A DNA stretch of 18,828 nucleotides from CAZAQB01 sp964487155 (GTDB lineage Bacteria; Pseudomonadota; Gammaproteobacteria; Nitrococcales; Nitrococcaceae). The notes below the pieces were generated by a model. The model made no database searches and was not told where the DNA came from. It saw nothing but the letters and a program-made list of their open reading frames with translations. The DNA lies in the NCBI GenBank assembly GCA_964487155.1, contig CAZAQB010000062.1:1-18828 (forward strand). Reading direction: 5' to 3'. A program made the translations under genes and the position numbers. Each line of letters begins with the position of its first letter. Position 1 is the stretch's first letter. Below, piece by piece: positions 7,539 to 15,399 of this stretch.

Positions 7539-7922
7539 TTGCAATCCCAACAGACCGAGTCACCGGAGCGGCTGCGCGATCTGGCGGTGGCCGCCCTGGA
7601 AGACGTGAAGGGGCAGAACCTGGTGGTGCTGGACGTGCGCGGCCGCACCTCCATAACCGACTTCATGGTGCTTGCCACCGGCAACACCCGCCGCCAGGTC
7701 AAGGCCCTGGCCGACAACGTGGTGGAGGCCGCGCGGGACGCCGGCTACAAGCCGCTGGGCGTGGAGGGCGCCGAGGCCGCGGAGTGGATCCTGGTGGACC
7801 TGGGCGATGTGCTGGTGCACGTGATGCAGCCCGAGGTGCGCGAGTTCTACCGGCTGGAGAACGTCTGGGCCATGGATGACGCCGAGGAAGAGGCCCCGGA
7901 ACGGGCTCGCCACGGCGCCTGA
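7539..7922 (+). CDS. rsfS: Ribosomal silencing factor RsfS
   Basis: Binds ribosomal protein L14 on the 50S subunit and blocks joining with the 30S subunit when nutrients are short. It has 127 residues (E. coli 105), longer at both ends. The core is clear: LAVAALEDVKGQNLVVLDV, TSITDFMVLATGNTRRQVKALADNV, and the C-terminal EWILVDLGDVLVHVMQPEVREFYRLENVW. I chose the TTG at 7539 because it follows GGAGGAGG at 10 bases and gives the expected N-terminus; no better ATG is available in frame. The C-terminal extra residues (DDAEEEAPERARHGA) are acidic and low-complexity. It lies just before rlmH, as in most proteobacteria. Confidence 0.96.
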   Translation: MQSQQTESPERLRDLAVAALEDVKGQNLVVLDVRGRTSITDFMVLATGNTRRQVKALADNVVEAARDAGYKPLGVEGAEAAEWILVDLGDVLVHVMQPEVREFYRLENVWAMDDAEEEAPERARHGA

Positions 7923-7951
7923 GCGGGCCGCGGATGCTGCCCTGAGCGGCC

Positions 7952-8419
7952 ATGCAGCTGCACCTGATCGCCGTCGGCGAGCGCATGCCCGGCTGGATCG
8001 CCCAAGGCTTCGCCGAGTACGCCGGCCGGCTGCCGGCGCACCTGCCTCTGCGGCTCATGGAGCTGCCCCTGGCCCGGCGCGGGCGCCGGGACGAGCCCCA
8101 GCGCTGCCGGCGCGATGAGGGCGAACGGCTGCTGGCGGCGCTGCCGCCCCGGGCCCGGATGCTGGCCCTGGACGCCGGCGGCCGGCAGTGGTCCACGCAG
8201 GAGCTGGCGGCGCAGCTGGAGGGCTGGCTGCAGGACGGCCGCGACCTGGCGTTCGTGGTGGGCGGGCCGGACGGCCTGTGCGGCGAGTGCCGGGCGCGGG
8301 CGGAGTACTGCTGGTCGCTGTCCCGGCTCACCCTGCCGCACATGCTGGTGCGGGTGGTGCTGGCCGAGCAACTCTACCGTGCCTGGACCGTCCTGCAGAA
8401 TCATCCGTATCATCGGTGA
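7952..8419 (+). CDS. rlmH: 23S rRNA pseudouridine-1915 N3-methyltransferase RlmH
   Basis: A small SPOUT-class methyltransferase that methylates pseudouridine 1915 in helix 69 of 23S rRNA, using S-adenosylmethionine on assembled 70S ribosomes. At 155 residues it equals E. coli RlmH. The knot region is visible as LAFVVGGPDGL (residues 99-109) and LSRLTLPHMLVRVVLAEQLYRAW, and the protein ends in the family's characteristic HPYHR. The ATG at 7952 is 29 bases after the rsfS stop. The next gene starts 76 bases downstream; that gap holds only GC-rich sequence and the maf ribosome-binding site. Confidence 0.97.
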   Translation: MQLHLIAVGERMPGWIAQGFAEYAGRLPAHLPLRLMELPLARRGRRDEPQRCRRDEGERLLAALPPRARMLALDAGGRQWSTQELAAQLEGWLQDGRDLAFVVGGPDGLCGECRARAEYCWSLSRLTLPHMLVRVVLAEQLYRAWTVLQNHPYHR

Positions 8420-8495
8420 AGAGTTTCCGGCGCCGGGGGGCTGATCAGTGGCCCGGGACGCGCCGGACCCGCCGCCCCGCCATCGAGGGGAAGCC

Positions 8496-9098
8496 ATGTC
8501 AGCGCAACACCAGCCCCATATCTTCCTGGCCTCCGAGTCGCCGCGGCGCCGGCAGCTGCTGGGCCAGATCGGCGTCGCGTTCGAGCCGGTCCGCCAGGAT
8601 GTCCAGGAATTCCCGAATCCCGGCGAGAGCCCCGAGGTGTTCGTCATTCGGCTGGCCCTGGACAAGGCCCGGGCCGGCCTCGCCGGCCGCCCGGGGGAAT
8701 CCCGGCTGCCGGTGCTGGGAGCCGACACCATCGTCGTGGTGGACGACCGGGTGCTGGGCAAGCCGGCCGACGAGGCGGAGTTCCTCGGCTTCATGGAGGA
8801 GCTCTCCGGCCGCGCCCACCGGGTGCTCACCGGCGTCGCCCTGGTGGACGGCGAACGCGAGGCCACCCGGCTGTCGGTATCCAATGTGACCCTGCGCGAT
8901 GTCGACGCGGCCGAGCGGCGGGCCTACTGGCGCAGTGGCGAGCCCGCCGACAAGGCGGGCGGCTACGCCATTCAGGGACGCGGCGCGGTGTTCGTGGAAT
9001 CCCTGGAAGGCAGCTATTCCGGAGTCATGGGGCTGCCCCTGTTCGAGACCTCGGATCTGCTCGCTGAATTCGACATCGATTACCAGCGTTGCTGGTAA
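8496..9098 (+). CDS. maf: Maf family nucleotide pyrophosphatase (YhdE-type dTTP/UTP pyrophosphatase)
   Basis: A house-cleaning enzyme that hydrolyses nucleoside triphosphates; YhdE-type members favour dTTP, UTP and modified pyrimidine nucleotides. It has 200 residues (E. coli YhdE 197). Family motifs are LASESPRRRQLL (residues 11-22, phosphate-binding Ser and Arg), LGADTIVVVDDRVLGKP with D77 and K89, and GGYAIQGRGAVFVESLEGSYSGVMGLPLFET. I chose the ATG at 8496 because AGGGGAA lies just upstream; an in-frame GTG at 8448 adds only a proline-rich tail. The subtype comes from position: yhdE also precedes rng and yhdP in E. coli. Confidence 0.93.
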   Translation: MSAQHQPHIFLASESPRRRQLLGQIGVAFEPVRQDVQEFPNPGESPEVFVIRLALDKARAGLAGRPGESRLPVLGADTIVVVDDRVLGKPADEAEFLGFMEELSGRAHRVLTGVALVDGEREATRLSVSNVTLRDVDAAERRAYWRSGEPADKAGGYAIQGRGAVFVESLEGSYSGVMGLPLFETSDLLAEFDIDYQRCW

Positions 9099-9103
9099 CG
9101 CCG

Positions 9104-10591
9104 TTGGTCCAGGAAATCCTGATCAACGTCACCCCCCGGGAAACCCGGGTGGCGGTGGTGGAAAACGGTGTGGTGCAGGAGGTCACGGTGGAGCGCTCGC
9201 GCCGCCGCGGCTTGGTGGGCAGCGTCTACAAGGGTGTGGTCTCCCGGGTGCTGCCGGGCATGCAGGCCGCCTTCATCGATGTGGGCCTGGAGCGCACCGC
9301 CTTTCTGCACGCATCCGATATCGCCCTTCCCGAGGAGATGGCCGCCGAGCTGGGCCATGGGCGGCGCAGCCCGCCGGATATCGTCCGCCTGCTGAAAGAG
9401 CAGGAAGCGGTGCTGGTGCAGGTGGTCAAGGATCCCATCGGCAGCAAGGGCGCCCGCCTCACCACCCACATCACCGTCCCGTCGCGCTACATGGTGCTGC
9501 TTCCCGGCAGCTCCAGCGTCGGCGTTTCCAACCGCATCGAGAGCGAGGCCGAGCGGGAACGCCTGCGCGCCCTGGGACAGAGCTTTCTGGAGTCGCCGGA
9601 CGACTGCGGTGCCGGCTGCGGGTTCATCATGCGCACCGCCGCCGAGGGCGCCTCCGAGGAGGCCCTGATCCGGGACCGGGACTTCCTCTGCCGGCTGTGG
9701 CGCTCGGTGCAGGCCCGGGGCGCCAGCGCTCAGCCCGGGACTTTGGTGCACGGGGATCTGCCCCTGGTGCTGCGCTGCCTGCGGGATCTGGCCTCCGAGG
9801 ACACCGAGCGGGTACGTATCGACTCCCGGGAGAACCACCAGAAGGTGCTGCGCTTCTGCGAGGAATTCCTGCCGGGCCTGTCCGGGCGCATCGAGCACTA
9901 CGCCGGCGAGCGCCCCATCTTCGATCTCTACGGCATCGAGGACGAGATCCAGAAGGCTCTGAACCGCAAGGTCACGCTGAAGTCCGGCGGTTACCTGATC
10001 ATCGACCAGACCGAGGCGATGACCACCATCGACGTCAATACCGGTGGATACGTAGGGCATCGCAACCTGGAAGAGACCATCTTCAAGACCAACCTGGAGG
10101 CGGCCCAGGCCATTGCGCGGCAGCTGCGCCTGCGCAACCTGGGCGGCATCATCATCATCGACTTCATCGACATGGAGGAGGAGGAGCACAAGCGCCAGGT
10201 GCTGCGGGCCCTGGAGAAGGCCCTGGAGCGGGACCACGCCAAGAGCCAGATCGGCGGCGTATCCGCCCTGGGACTGGTGGAGATGACCCGCAAACGCACC
10301 CGGGAGAGTCTGGAACGAATCCTCTGCGAGCCGTGTCCGACCTGCGAGGGCCGTGGCACCCTGAAGACCGCGGAGACGGTCTGCTACGAGATCGCCCGGG
10401 AGATCCTCCGGGAGGTGCGCCAGTTCGAGGTGCAGCGGCTGCTGGTGCTGGCCTCTCAGGAGGTGGTGGACCTGATGCTCGGTGACGAGAGCGACGGCTT
10501 CGCCGAGCTGGAGGAGTTTATCGGCCGGCCCATCGAGTGCCAGGCGGAGCCGCTCTATACACAGGAGCAGTTCGACGTCGTGCTCATGTAG
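9104..10591 (+). CDS. rng: Ribonuclease G
   Basis: A single-strand endoribonuclease of the RNase E/G family that trims the 16S rRNA 5' end and turns over some mRNAs. It has 495 residues (E. coli 489). In order: EILINVTPRETRVAVVENG, an S1 RNA-binding domain (about 39-128, with GSVYKGVVSRVLPGMQAAF), a 5'-sensor/RNase-H-like segment, the metal-binding aspartates D310 (TTIDVNTG) and D353 (IIIDFIDM), and the zinc-link CPTC (C411, C414). It lacks the long C-terminal scaffold of RNase E, so it is RNase G. I prefer the TTG at 9104, which gives MVQEILIN, in register with the usual MxxEILIN start and five bases after the maf stop. An upstream TTG at 9089 would add five residues and overlap maf; neither has a clear ribosome-binding site. 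Confidence 0.95.
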   Translation: MVQEILINVTPRETRVAVVENGVVQEVTVERSRRRGLVGSVYKGVVSRVLPGMQAAFIDVGLERTAFLHASDIALPEEMAAELGHGRRSPPDIVRLLKEQEAVLVQVVKDPIGSKGARLTTHITVPSRYMVLLPGSSSVGVSNRIESEAERERLRALGQSFLESPDDCGAGCGFIMRTAAEGASEEALIRDRDFLCRLWRSVQARGASAQPGTLVHGDLPLVLRCLRDLASEDTERVRIDSRENHQKVLRFCEEFLPGLSGRIEHYAGERPIFDLYGIEDEIQKALNRKVTLKSGGYLIIDQTEAMTTIDVNTGGYVGHRNLEETIFKTNLEAAQAIARQLRLRNLGGIIIIDFIDMEEEEHKRQVLRALEKALERDHAKSQIGGVSALGLVEMTRKRTRESLERILCEPCPTCEGRGTLKTAETVCYEIAREILREVRQFEVQRLLVLASQEVVDLMLGDESDGFAELEEFIGRPIECQAEPLYTQEQFDVVLM

Positions 10592-10675
10592 GGAGGCGCC
10601 GATTGCCGCCGCTGGCCACGGGGAATGGTCGGCGGGTTCCTGAGACGGCGCCCGGTGCAAGCCGGACGTCAAGGC

Positions 10676-10694
10676 CGGGCGCCCTCGGCGCCCG
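10676..10694 (+). other. GC-rich hairpin between rng and yhdP
   Basis: CGGGCGCC (10676-10683) and GGCGCCCG (10687-10694) form a perfect 8-bp stem with a 3-base loop in the 157-base gap between rng and yhdP. No T-tract follows, so a simple intrinsic terminator is not supported. It might act as an mRNA 3'-end stabiliser for the upstream transcript or a partial attenuator. I saw no convincing promoter in this gap. Confidence 0.3.
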
Positions 10695-10748
10695 TGCCGG
10701 GAGATCGTTGAGTCGGGCGGCAGGGGTGACCGCCCCCGGAGTGTCCAT

Positions 10749-13700
10749 TTGAATTCCAGGACCTGGTATCGGGCGGGCACCGCCGCGGTGGCTGCAGGGA
10801 CCGCGCTGACGGTGCTGCTGGCGCTGTCGATGACCGCTGCCCGGGTGCTGGTGAACCAGGTTCCGGAACTCCGCGGCGAGGCGGAGCAGCGGCTGTCGCG
10901 GCTGCTGCAGCGGCCGGTGAGCGTCGGTGCCCTGGAGGCCCGCCTGTCGGGTTTCAGCCCCACGATCGTGCTGGAGCAGGTGCGCCTGGCCGCCCACGAG
11001 GGCGCGGCGCCGCTGGCCGCCGATGGCCTCGCCATCCGTTTCGATCCGTGGGCCTCGCTGTGGCACCGTGAATTGCGCATCGCCGCACTGACCCTCAACC
11101 GTCCGGCGCTGACCCTGGTTCGCGACCGGGCAGGCGGCCTGCGCTTCCAGGAAGGCTCCGGCCCCGGCGGCGGTCCCGCCCTGCCGGTGGAGGTGCAGGT
11201 GGCGGCGGGCCGCATCACTATCGAAGACCACCTGGGCGAGCGCAGCTTCGTCCTGGAGCAGGTGGACGCGCGCTTCCGGCGGCAGGCGGACCGCTACCAA
11301 CTCGCCCTGGAGTTCCAGCCGGCCGAGACCCTGGCGCGCCGGGTCGCGTTCCGGGCCGACTGGCAGGGCGCCATCGACCAGCTGCCCACGGGCTCCGGGC
11401 GTCTCTACCTGAAGGCCGAGGGCGCGCGGCTGAAATCGCTCGCCGCCCTGCTGCCGGAGCGCCACCGCCCAGCGCTGGATGGCGGGACCGGCGCCCTGGA
11501 GCTATGGCTGACGCTGGACCGGGGCCGGCCGGTGCGCGCCGCCGGCGAACTGGCGCTGGAGGATCTCCAGGCCGGTGCGGCCGCGTCCCTGCCGGTGCGG
11601 CTCGCCGGGCGCTTCGATTGGCAGGCGGGGGCCGAGGGCTGGCGGCTGGATGTGGACCGGCTGGAGGGCGCGGGCGCCGGGGATTCCCGCACCCGGGTGT
11701 CCCTGGTGCGCAACAGCGGCCCGGCCGGGGAGCGCTGGCGTGCCGGTGCCGGCGAGCTGGCCCTGGACCCGCTGTCCGCCCTGCTGAAGCGGCTGCCTCC
11801 GGCGCTGGCGCAGGGACTGCCCCGGCCACTGCCGGGCGTCAGCGGCCGGCTGAGAGCGTTGTCCCTGGATCTGTTGCGCGGCGCCGGGCCGGCCCGCTAC
11901 CGGGTCCAGGCCGACTTCGCCGATCTGGCCCTGGCCGGCTACGGGCTGCCGGAACTGGCCGGTCTCAGCGGCAGCCTGCTGGCCACGGAGCGGGGCGGCC
12001 AGGCCCGGCTCAGGGGGGAGCAGGTGCGTCTCCACTGGCCGGACCTGTTCCGGGCTCCCCTCGACTTCCAGCAGCTGGTGATGCGCGACGCCAGCTGGTG
12101 GCGGGACCCGGCCAGCGGCGCGTTGCGCCTGGCGGTGCCGGAACTGGCCGTGCGCGATGGCGACACCCGCCTGCGCGGGCGGGGACGCTGGCATCGGGAC
12201 GCCGCAGGCCGGGATCTGCTCAGTCTGCGCGCCACCCTGGCCGACGGCGATGCCGCCCGAGTGCCCGATTACCTGCCAGCCCACCTGCTGCGCCCGCAGC
12301 TGGTGGGCTGGCTGGACCAGGCTTTCCCCGGCGGGCGTGTGGAGTCCGCCGCCGTGCTGTTCCACGGCCGGCCGGCGGATTTTCCGTTCCGGCGGGGTGA
12401 AGGCGTGTTCGACGTCCAGGCCCGGGTGGCCGGCCTCACCCTGGCCTACCAGCCCGGCTGGCCGCCGGTGCGGCAGTTGGACGGCCGGCTGCGGTTCCGG
12501 AACCAGCGCATGGACATCCAGGTGCAGCGCGGCCGGGTCTACGGCGCCCAGGTGCGGCGCATGGAGGCCCACATCCCCGACCTGATGCGCGCCGAACTGG
12601 CGCTGCAAGGCACCCTCGCGGGGCCTGGAGCCGATATGCTCCGGTTCCTGCGCGACTCTCCGCTGCTGCACCGCAATTCCCGGCTGCTGGACGGTGTCAG
12701 CCTGTCCGGACGGCCGGTGCTCAACCTGGATCTGATGGTTCCCTTCTCCGGCGCCGAGACACGGGTGGAGGGCCGGCTGGTGCTGGACGGTTCAGCCCTG
12801 GAGGCCCGGCAATTGGGCCTGCGGGTTAGCGACCTGCAGGGCACGGTCGGATTCGACCGGCGTGGCCTGGAGGCGCAGCGGCTGCGCGGCCGGTTTGCCG
12901 GCCGTCCGGCGGAGTTCCGCATCGCCACCGGGCAGGATGCCGGCGTGGCACGGATATTCGTCGAGGGGCATGTGGTGGCCGGGCTGGACGACCTGGGGGA
13001 CCCCAGGCTGGGGGCCCGCTTCCCGGGTGCGGCGCCCTGGTTGGTGCAGGTGGAGGCGCCCGCCTTCGAGGACTCCGACGGCCGCACCCGAGTGCACCTT
13101 GCGACCCGGCTGGACGGCATTGCCGTGGACCTGCCGCCGCCTCTGGCCAAGCCGGCGGACGAACCCCGGGACCTGGCAGTGTCCTTCCCGGTAAGCGATG
13201 GCCGGCTGGGTGTGGTGGACATCCACTACGGAACCGATATCCGGGGCCTGGCGGCCGTCGGCGAGACGGGCGGTCTGCGGCGCCTCGCTCTGCACTTCGG
13301 CCCGGGCGAACCGGTGCTGCCCGAGAAACCGGGCATCGGGCTGTCTGGCCGCCTGGAGCGGTTCGATCTGGGAAGCCTGGCCTGGGGTGGCGACGGTGGG
13401 CCGGGCGCGCAGGAAAACGGCGTGCCCGAACTGCGGCGCGTGGATCTCTCCGTCGGCGAACTGCGCGCCGGCCAGACCCTGGCTCGGGAACTCAGCCTGC
13501 AGGGTGAGCGGGGTCCGCAGGAGTGGCGGCTGAGCATTGGCGGCGAGGGCCATGCCGGGCAGCTGCGCATCCCCCTGGGCGGTGGCGGGGAGCCGGTGCA
13601 TGGCCGCTTCCAGCGCCTCGACCTGGTAGGGCTGCCCTCGGCCGGGCGCGAACGCGGCGGGGCTCGTGGCGCGGCCACCGTCCCCGACTGGCCGCCGGTG

Positions 13701-14534
13701 GACATCACTGTCGAGCGCCTCGACTGGCGGGGCCGGGACATCGGCCGGCTCCGGGCGCAGGTCGTGCGCACCGCCGAGGGCCGCCGGCTGGAGCAGCTGG
13801 AGCTGGACCACGAACTCCTCCGGCTGCGCGCCAGCGGCGGCTGGCGGCAGCGCCCGGAGGGCACCACCAGCCGCATCAATCTGGAACTCGCCAGCACCGA
13901 CAGCGGCGCGGCCCTGGCGCTGTTCGGCTATCCGGGCGTGCTGGCGGGGGGGCAGGCCAGTGGTGAGGCCCGCCTCAGCTGGCCGGGCGGGCCCGGTGAC
14001 CTGGACCCGGGGCGCCTCGATGGTGAGCTGGACTTCACGCTGCTGGATGGCGCCATCCCGGAACTGGAACCCGGGGCGGGACGCATGCTGGGCATGCTCA
14101 GCGTCGCCCGCCTGCCCCGGCGGTTGCTCGGCGACTTCAGCGAACTCACCAGCGAGGGCCTGGCCTATGATCGGTTCCAAGGGAGTTTCCGCCTTGAAGA
14201 CGGCGTCGCCCGCACCGATGTCATGGTGCTGGAGGGGCCGTCGGCGCGGCTGGACTTCGACGGCTCCGTGGATCTGGCGGCCGAAGCACTGGACATGAGC
14301 GTGGCGGTCACCCCGCGGCTGTCAGTTACCCTGCCGCTGATCGGGGGACTGGCCGGCGGCCCCGTGGGAGCGCTGGCCGCCTTGGCCACCCAGGCCCTGC
14401 TCGGCGGCGGAATAAATGCCGTGACCCGGGTGCGCTACCAGATCACCGGCGACTGGGACGACCCCACGGTGGAACGCCGCTCCGCGGAGCGGCCCGCCGG
14501 GAATGGAGGAGACCTCGATCTTGAAATCCGGTAA
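10749..14534 (+). CDS. yhdP: YhdP family AsmA-like envelope protein (lipid transport)
   Basis: A very large bridge-like protein of 1261 residues (E. coli YhdP 1266), anchored in the inner membrane and spanning the periplasm. In E. coli, YhdP works with TamB and YdbH to move phospholipids to the outer membrane. One N-terminal membrane helix (about residues 10-33, TAAVAAGTALTVLLALSMTAARV) is followed by a long beta-rich periplasmic region. The AsmA-like C-terminal region includes LAYDRFQGSFRLEDGVARTDVM and ends in VTRVRYQITGDWDDPTVE. The start is TTG at 10749, supported by GGAG seven bases upstream and by the immediate positively charged segment before the helix. The reading frame is uninterrupted. 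The order rng-yhdP followed by tldD matches E. coli, with a nitrilase gene inserted here as in Pseudomonas. Confidence 0.95.
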   Translation: MNSRTWYRAGTAAVAAGTALTVLLALSMTAARVLVNQVPELRGEAEQRLSRLLQRPVSVGALEARLSGFSPTIVLEQVRLAAHEGAAPLAADGLAIRFDPWASLWHRELRIAALTLNRPALTLVRDRAGGLRFQEGSGPGGGPALPVEVQVAAGRITIEDHLGERSFVLEQVDARFRRQADRYQLALEFQPAETLARRVAFRADWQGAIDQLPTGSGRLYLKAEGARLKSLAALLPERHRPALDGGTGALELWLTLDRGRPVRAAGELALEDLQAGAAASLPVRLAGRFDWQAGAEGWRLDVDRLEGAGAGDSRTRVSLVRNSGPAGERWRAGAGELALDPLSALLKRLPPALAQGLPRPLPGVSGRLRALSLDLLRGAGPARYRVQADFADLALAGYGLPELAGLSGSLLATERGGQARLRGEQVRLHWPDLFRAPLDFQQLVMRDASWWRDPASGALRLAVPELAVRDGDTRLRGRGRWHRDAAGRDLLSLRATLADGDAARVPDYLPAHLLRPQLVGWLDQAFPGGRVESAAVLFHGRPADFPFRRGEGVFDVQARVAGLTLAYQPGWPPVRQLDGRLRFRNQRMDIQVQRGRVYGAQVRRMEAHIPDLMRAELALQGTLAGPGADMLRFLRDSPLLHRNSRLLDGVSLSGRPVLNLDLMVPFSGAETRVEGRLVLDGSALEARQLGLRVSDLQGTVGFDRRGLEAQRLRGRFAGRPAEFRIATGQDAGVARIFVEGHVVAGLDDLGDPRLGARFPGAAPWLVQVEAPAFEDSDGRTRVHLATRLDGIAVDLPPPLAKPADEPRDLAVSFPVSDGRLGVVDIHYGTDIRGLAAVGETGGLRRLALHFGPGEPVLPEKPGIGLSGRLERFDLGSLAWGGDGGPGAQENGVPELRRVDLSVGELRAGQTLARELSLQGERGPQEWRLSIGGEGHAGQLRIPLGGGGEPVHGRFQRLDLVGLPSAGRERGGARGAATVPDWPPVDITVERLDWRGRDIGRLRAQVVRTAEGRRLEQLELDHELLRLRASGGWRQRPEGTTSRINLELASTDSGAALALFGYPGVLAGGQASGEARLSWPGGPGDLDPGRLDGELDFTLLDGAIPELEPGAGRMLGMLSVARLPRRLLGDFSELTSEGLAYDRFQGSFRLEDGVARTDVMVLEGPSARLDFDGSVDLAAEALDMSVAVTPRLSVTLPLIGGLAGGPVGALAALATQALLGGGINAVTRVRYQITGDWDDPTVERRSAERPAGNGGDLDLEIR

Positions 14535-15399
14535 GTTGCAGGTGGCTGCGGTGCAGATGGTCTCCGGGCAGTCGGTGGCCGACAACCTGGCCCAGGCGCG
14601 GGGGCTGCTGGAGCAGGCGGCGGCGGCGGACGTGCGTCTCGCCGTGCTGCCGGAGAATTTCGGTTTTCTGGGACCCACTGAAGCAGCCAAGCTGGCGGTG
14701 GCCGAAGCCGACGGCGACGGGCCCATGCAGGCGTTCCTGGCGGAGCAGGCACGCCGCCTGGGCTTGTGGCTGGTGGGCGGCACGCTGCCCCTGCGCGGTG
14801 AGACTCCGGAGCGGGTGCGGGCGGCCTGCCTGGTGTACTCGCCGGAGGGCCGCCGGGTGGCCCGCTACGACAAGATGCACCTGTTCGACGTCGAGGTGGG
14901 CGAGGGCGAGTCCTACCGGGAGTCCGCCAGCCTGGAGCCCGGCGGCGAGCCGGTGGTGGTGGAGACCGGCGCCGGCCGGGTCGGACTCTCGGTCTGTTAC
15001 GATCTGCGCTTCCCCGAGCTTTACCGTGCCCTGGTGGCCCGGGGCGCCGAACTGCTGGTGGTGCCCTCGGCCTTCACCGCCACCACCGGCGCGGCCCACT
15101 GGGAGATCCTGCTGCGCGCCCGGGCGGTGGAGAACCTCTGCCACGTGGTGGCCCCGAACCAGGGAGGACACCATCCCGGAGGCCGTGAGACCTACGGCCA
15201 CAGCATGGTGGTCGACCCCTGGGGCCGCCTCCAGGCCCAGTGGGACACCGGACCCGGTCTTGCCCAGGCCGCGGTCACCGCGGCCAGCCGCGACGCGCTG
15301 AGGCGGCGCTTCCCGGTACTGGAGCATCGCCGCATCAACCGGGAGGCCACGGTGAGCGTGGCCCCCGCGGGAGGTATGCATGAAGCAGGACACGAGTAG
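14521..15399 (+). CDS. Carbon-nitrogen hydrolase, Nit1/YbeM-like amidase
   Basis: A nitrilase-superfamily amidase of 292 residues. The Glu-Lys-Cys triad is visible: E45 in AVLPENF, K118 in RYDKMHLFD, and C159 in SVCYDLRFPELYR. The KMHLFD and CYDLRFPELYRALVARGAE blocks and the late PVLEHRR are typical of the Nit1/YbeM group, whose known members hydrolyse deaminated glutathione, a metabolite-repair reaction. Substrate here is inferred from family only; an omega-amidase-type activity is the alternative. I prefer the TTG at 14521 because GGAGGAG (14505-14511) lies nine bases before it and the protein then begins MKSGKLQVAAVQM. An ATG at 14503 would add six residues but would bury that ribosome site. 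The gene overlaps yhdP by 14 bases and tldD by 20. Confidence 0.9.
   Translation: MKSGKLQVAAVQMVSGQSVADNLAQARGLLEQAAAADVRLAVLPENFGFLGPTEAAKLAVAEADGDGPMQAFLAEQARRLGLWLVGGTLPLRGETPERVRAACLVYSPEGRRVARYDKMHLFDVEVGEGESYRESASLEPGGEPVVVETGAGRVGLSVCYDLRFPELYRALVARGAELLVVPSAFTATTGAAHWEILLRARAVENLCHVVAPNQGGHHPGGRETYGHSMVVDPWGRLQAQWDTGPGLAQAAVTAASRDALRRRFPVLEHRRINREATVSVAPAGGMHEAGHE

Noticed and set aside
8448..8495. Upstream GTG start for maf
   Set aside because: It adds 16 proline- and arginine-rich residues without family similarity, while the ATG at 8496 has a good ribosome-binding site.
9080..11218. A 712-codon open frame on the minus strand, opposite rng and the start of yhdP
   Set aside because: It spans two real genes and their gap, with no recognisable domain and no ribosome-binding site of note. 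It is a composition artefact.
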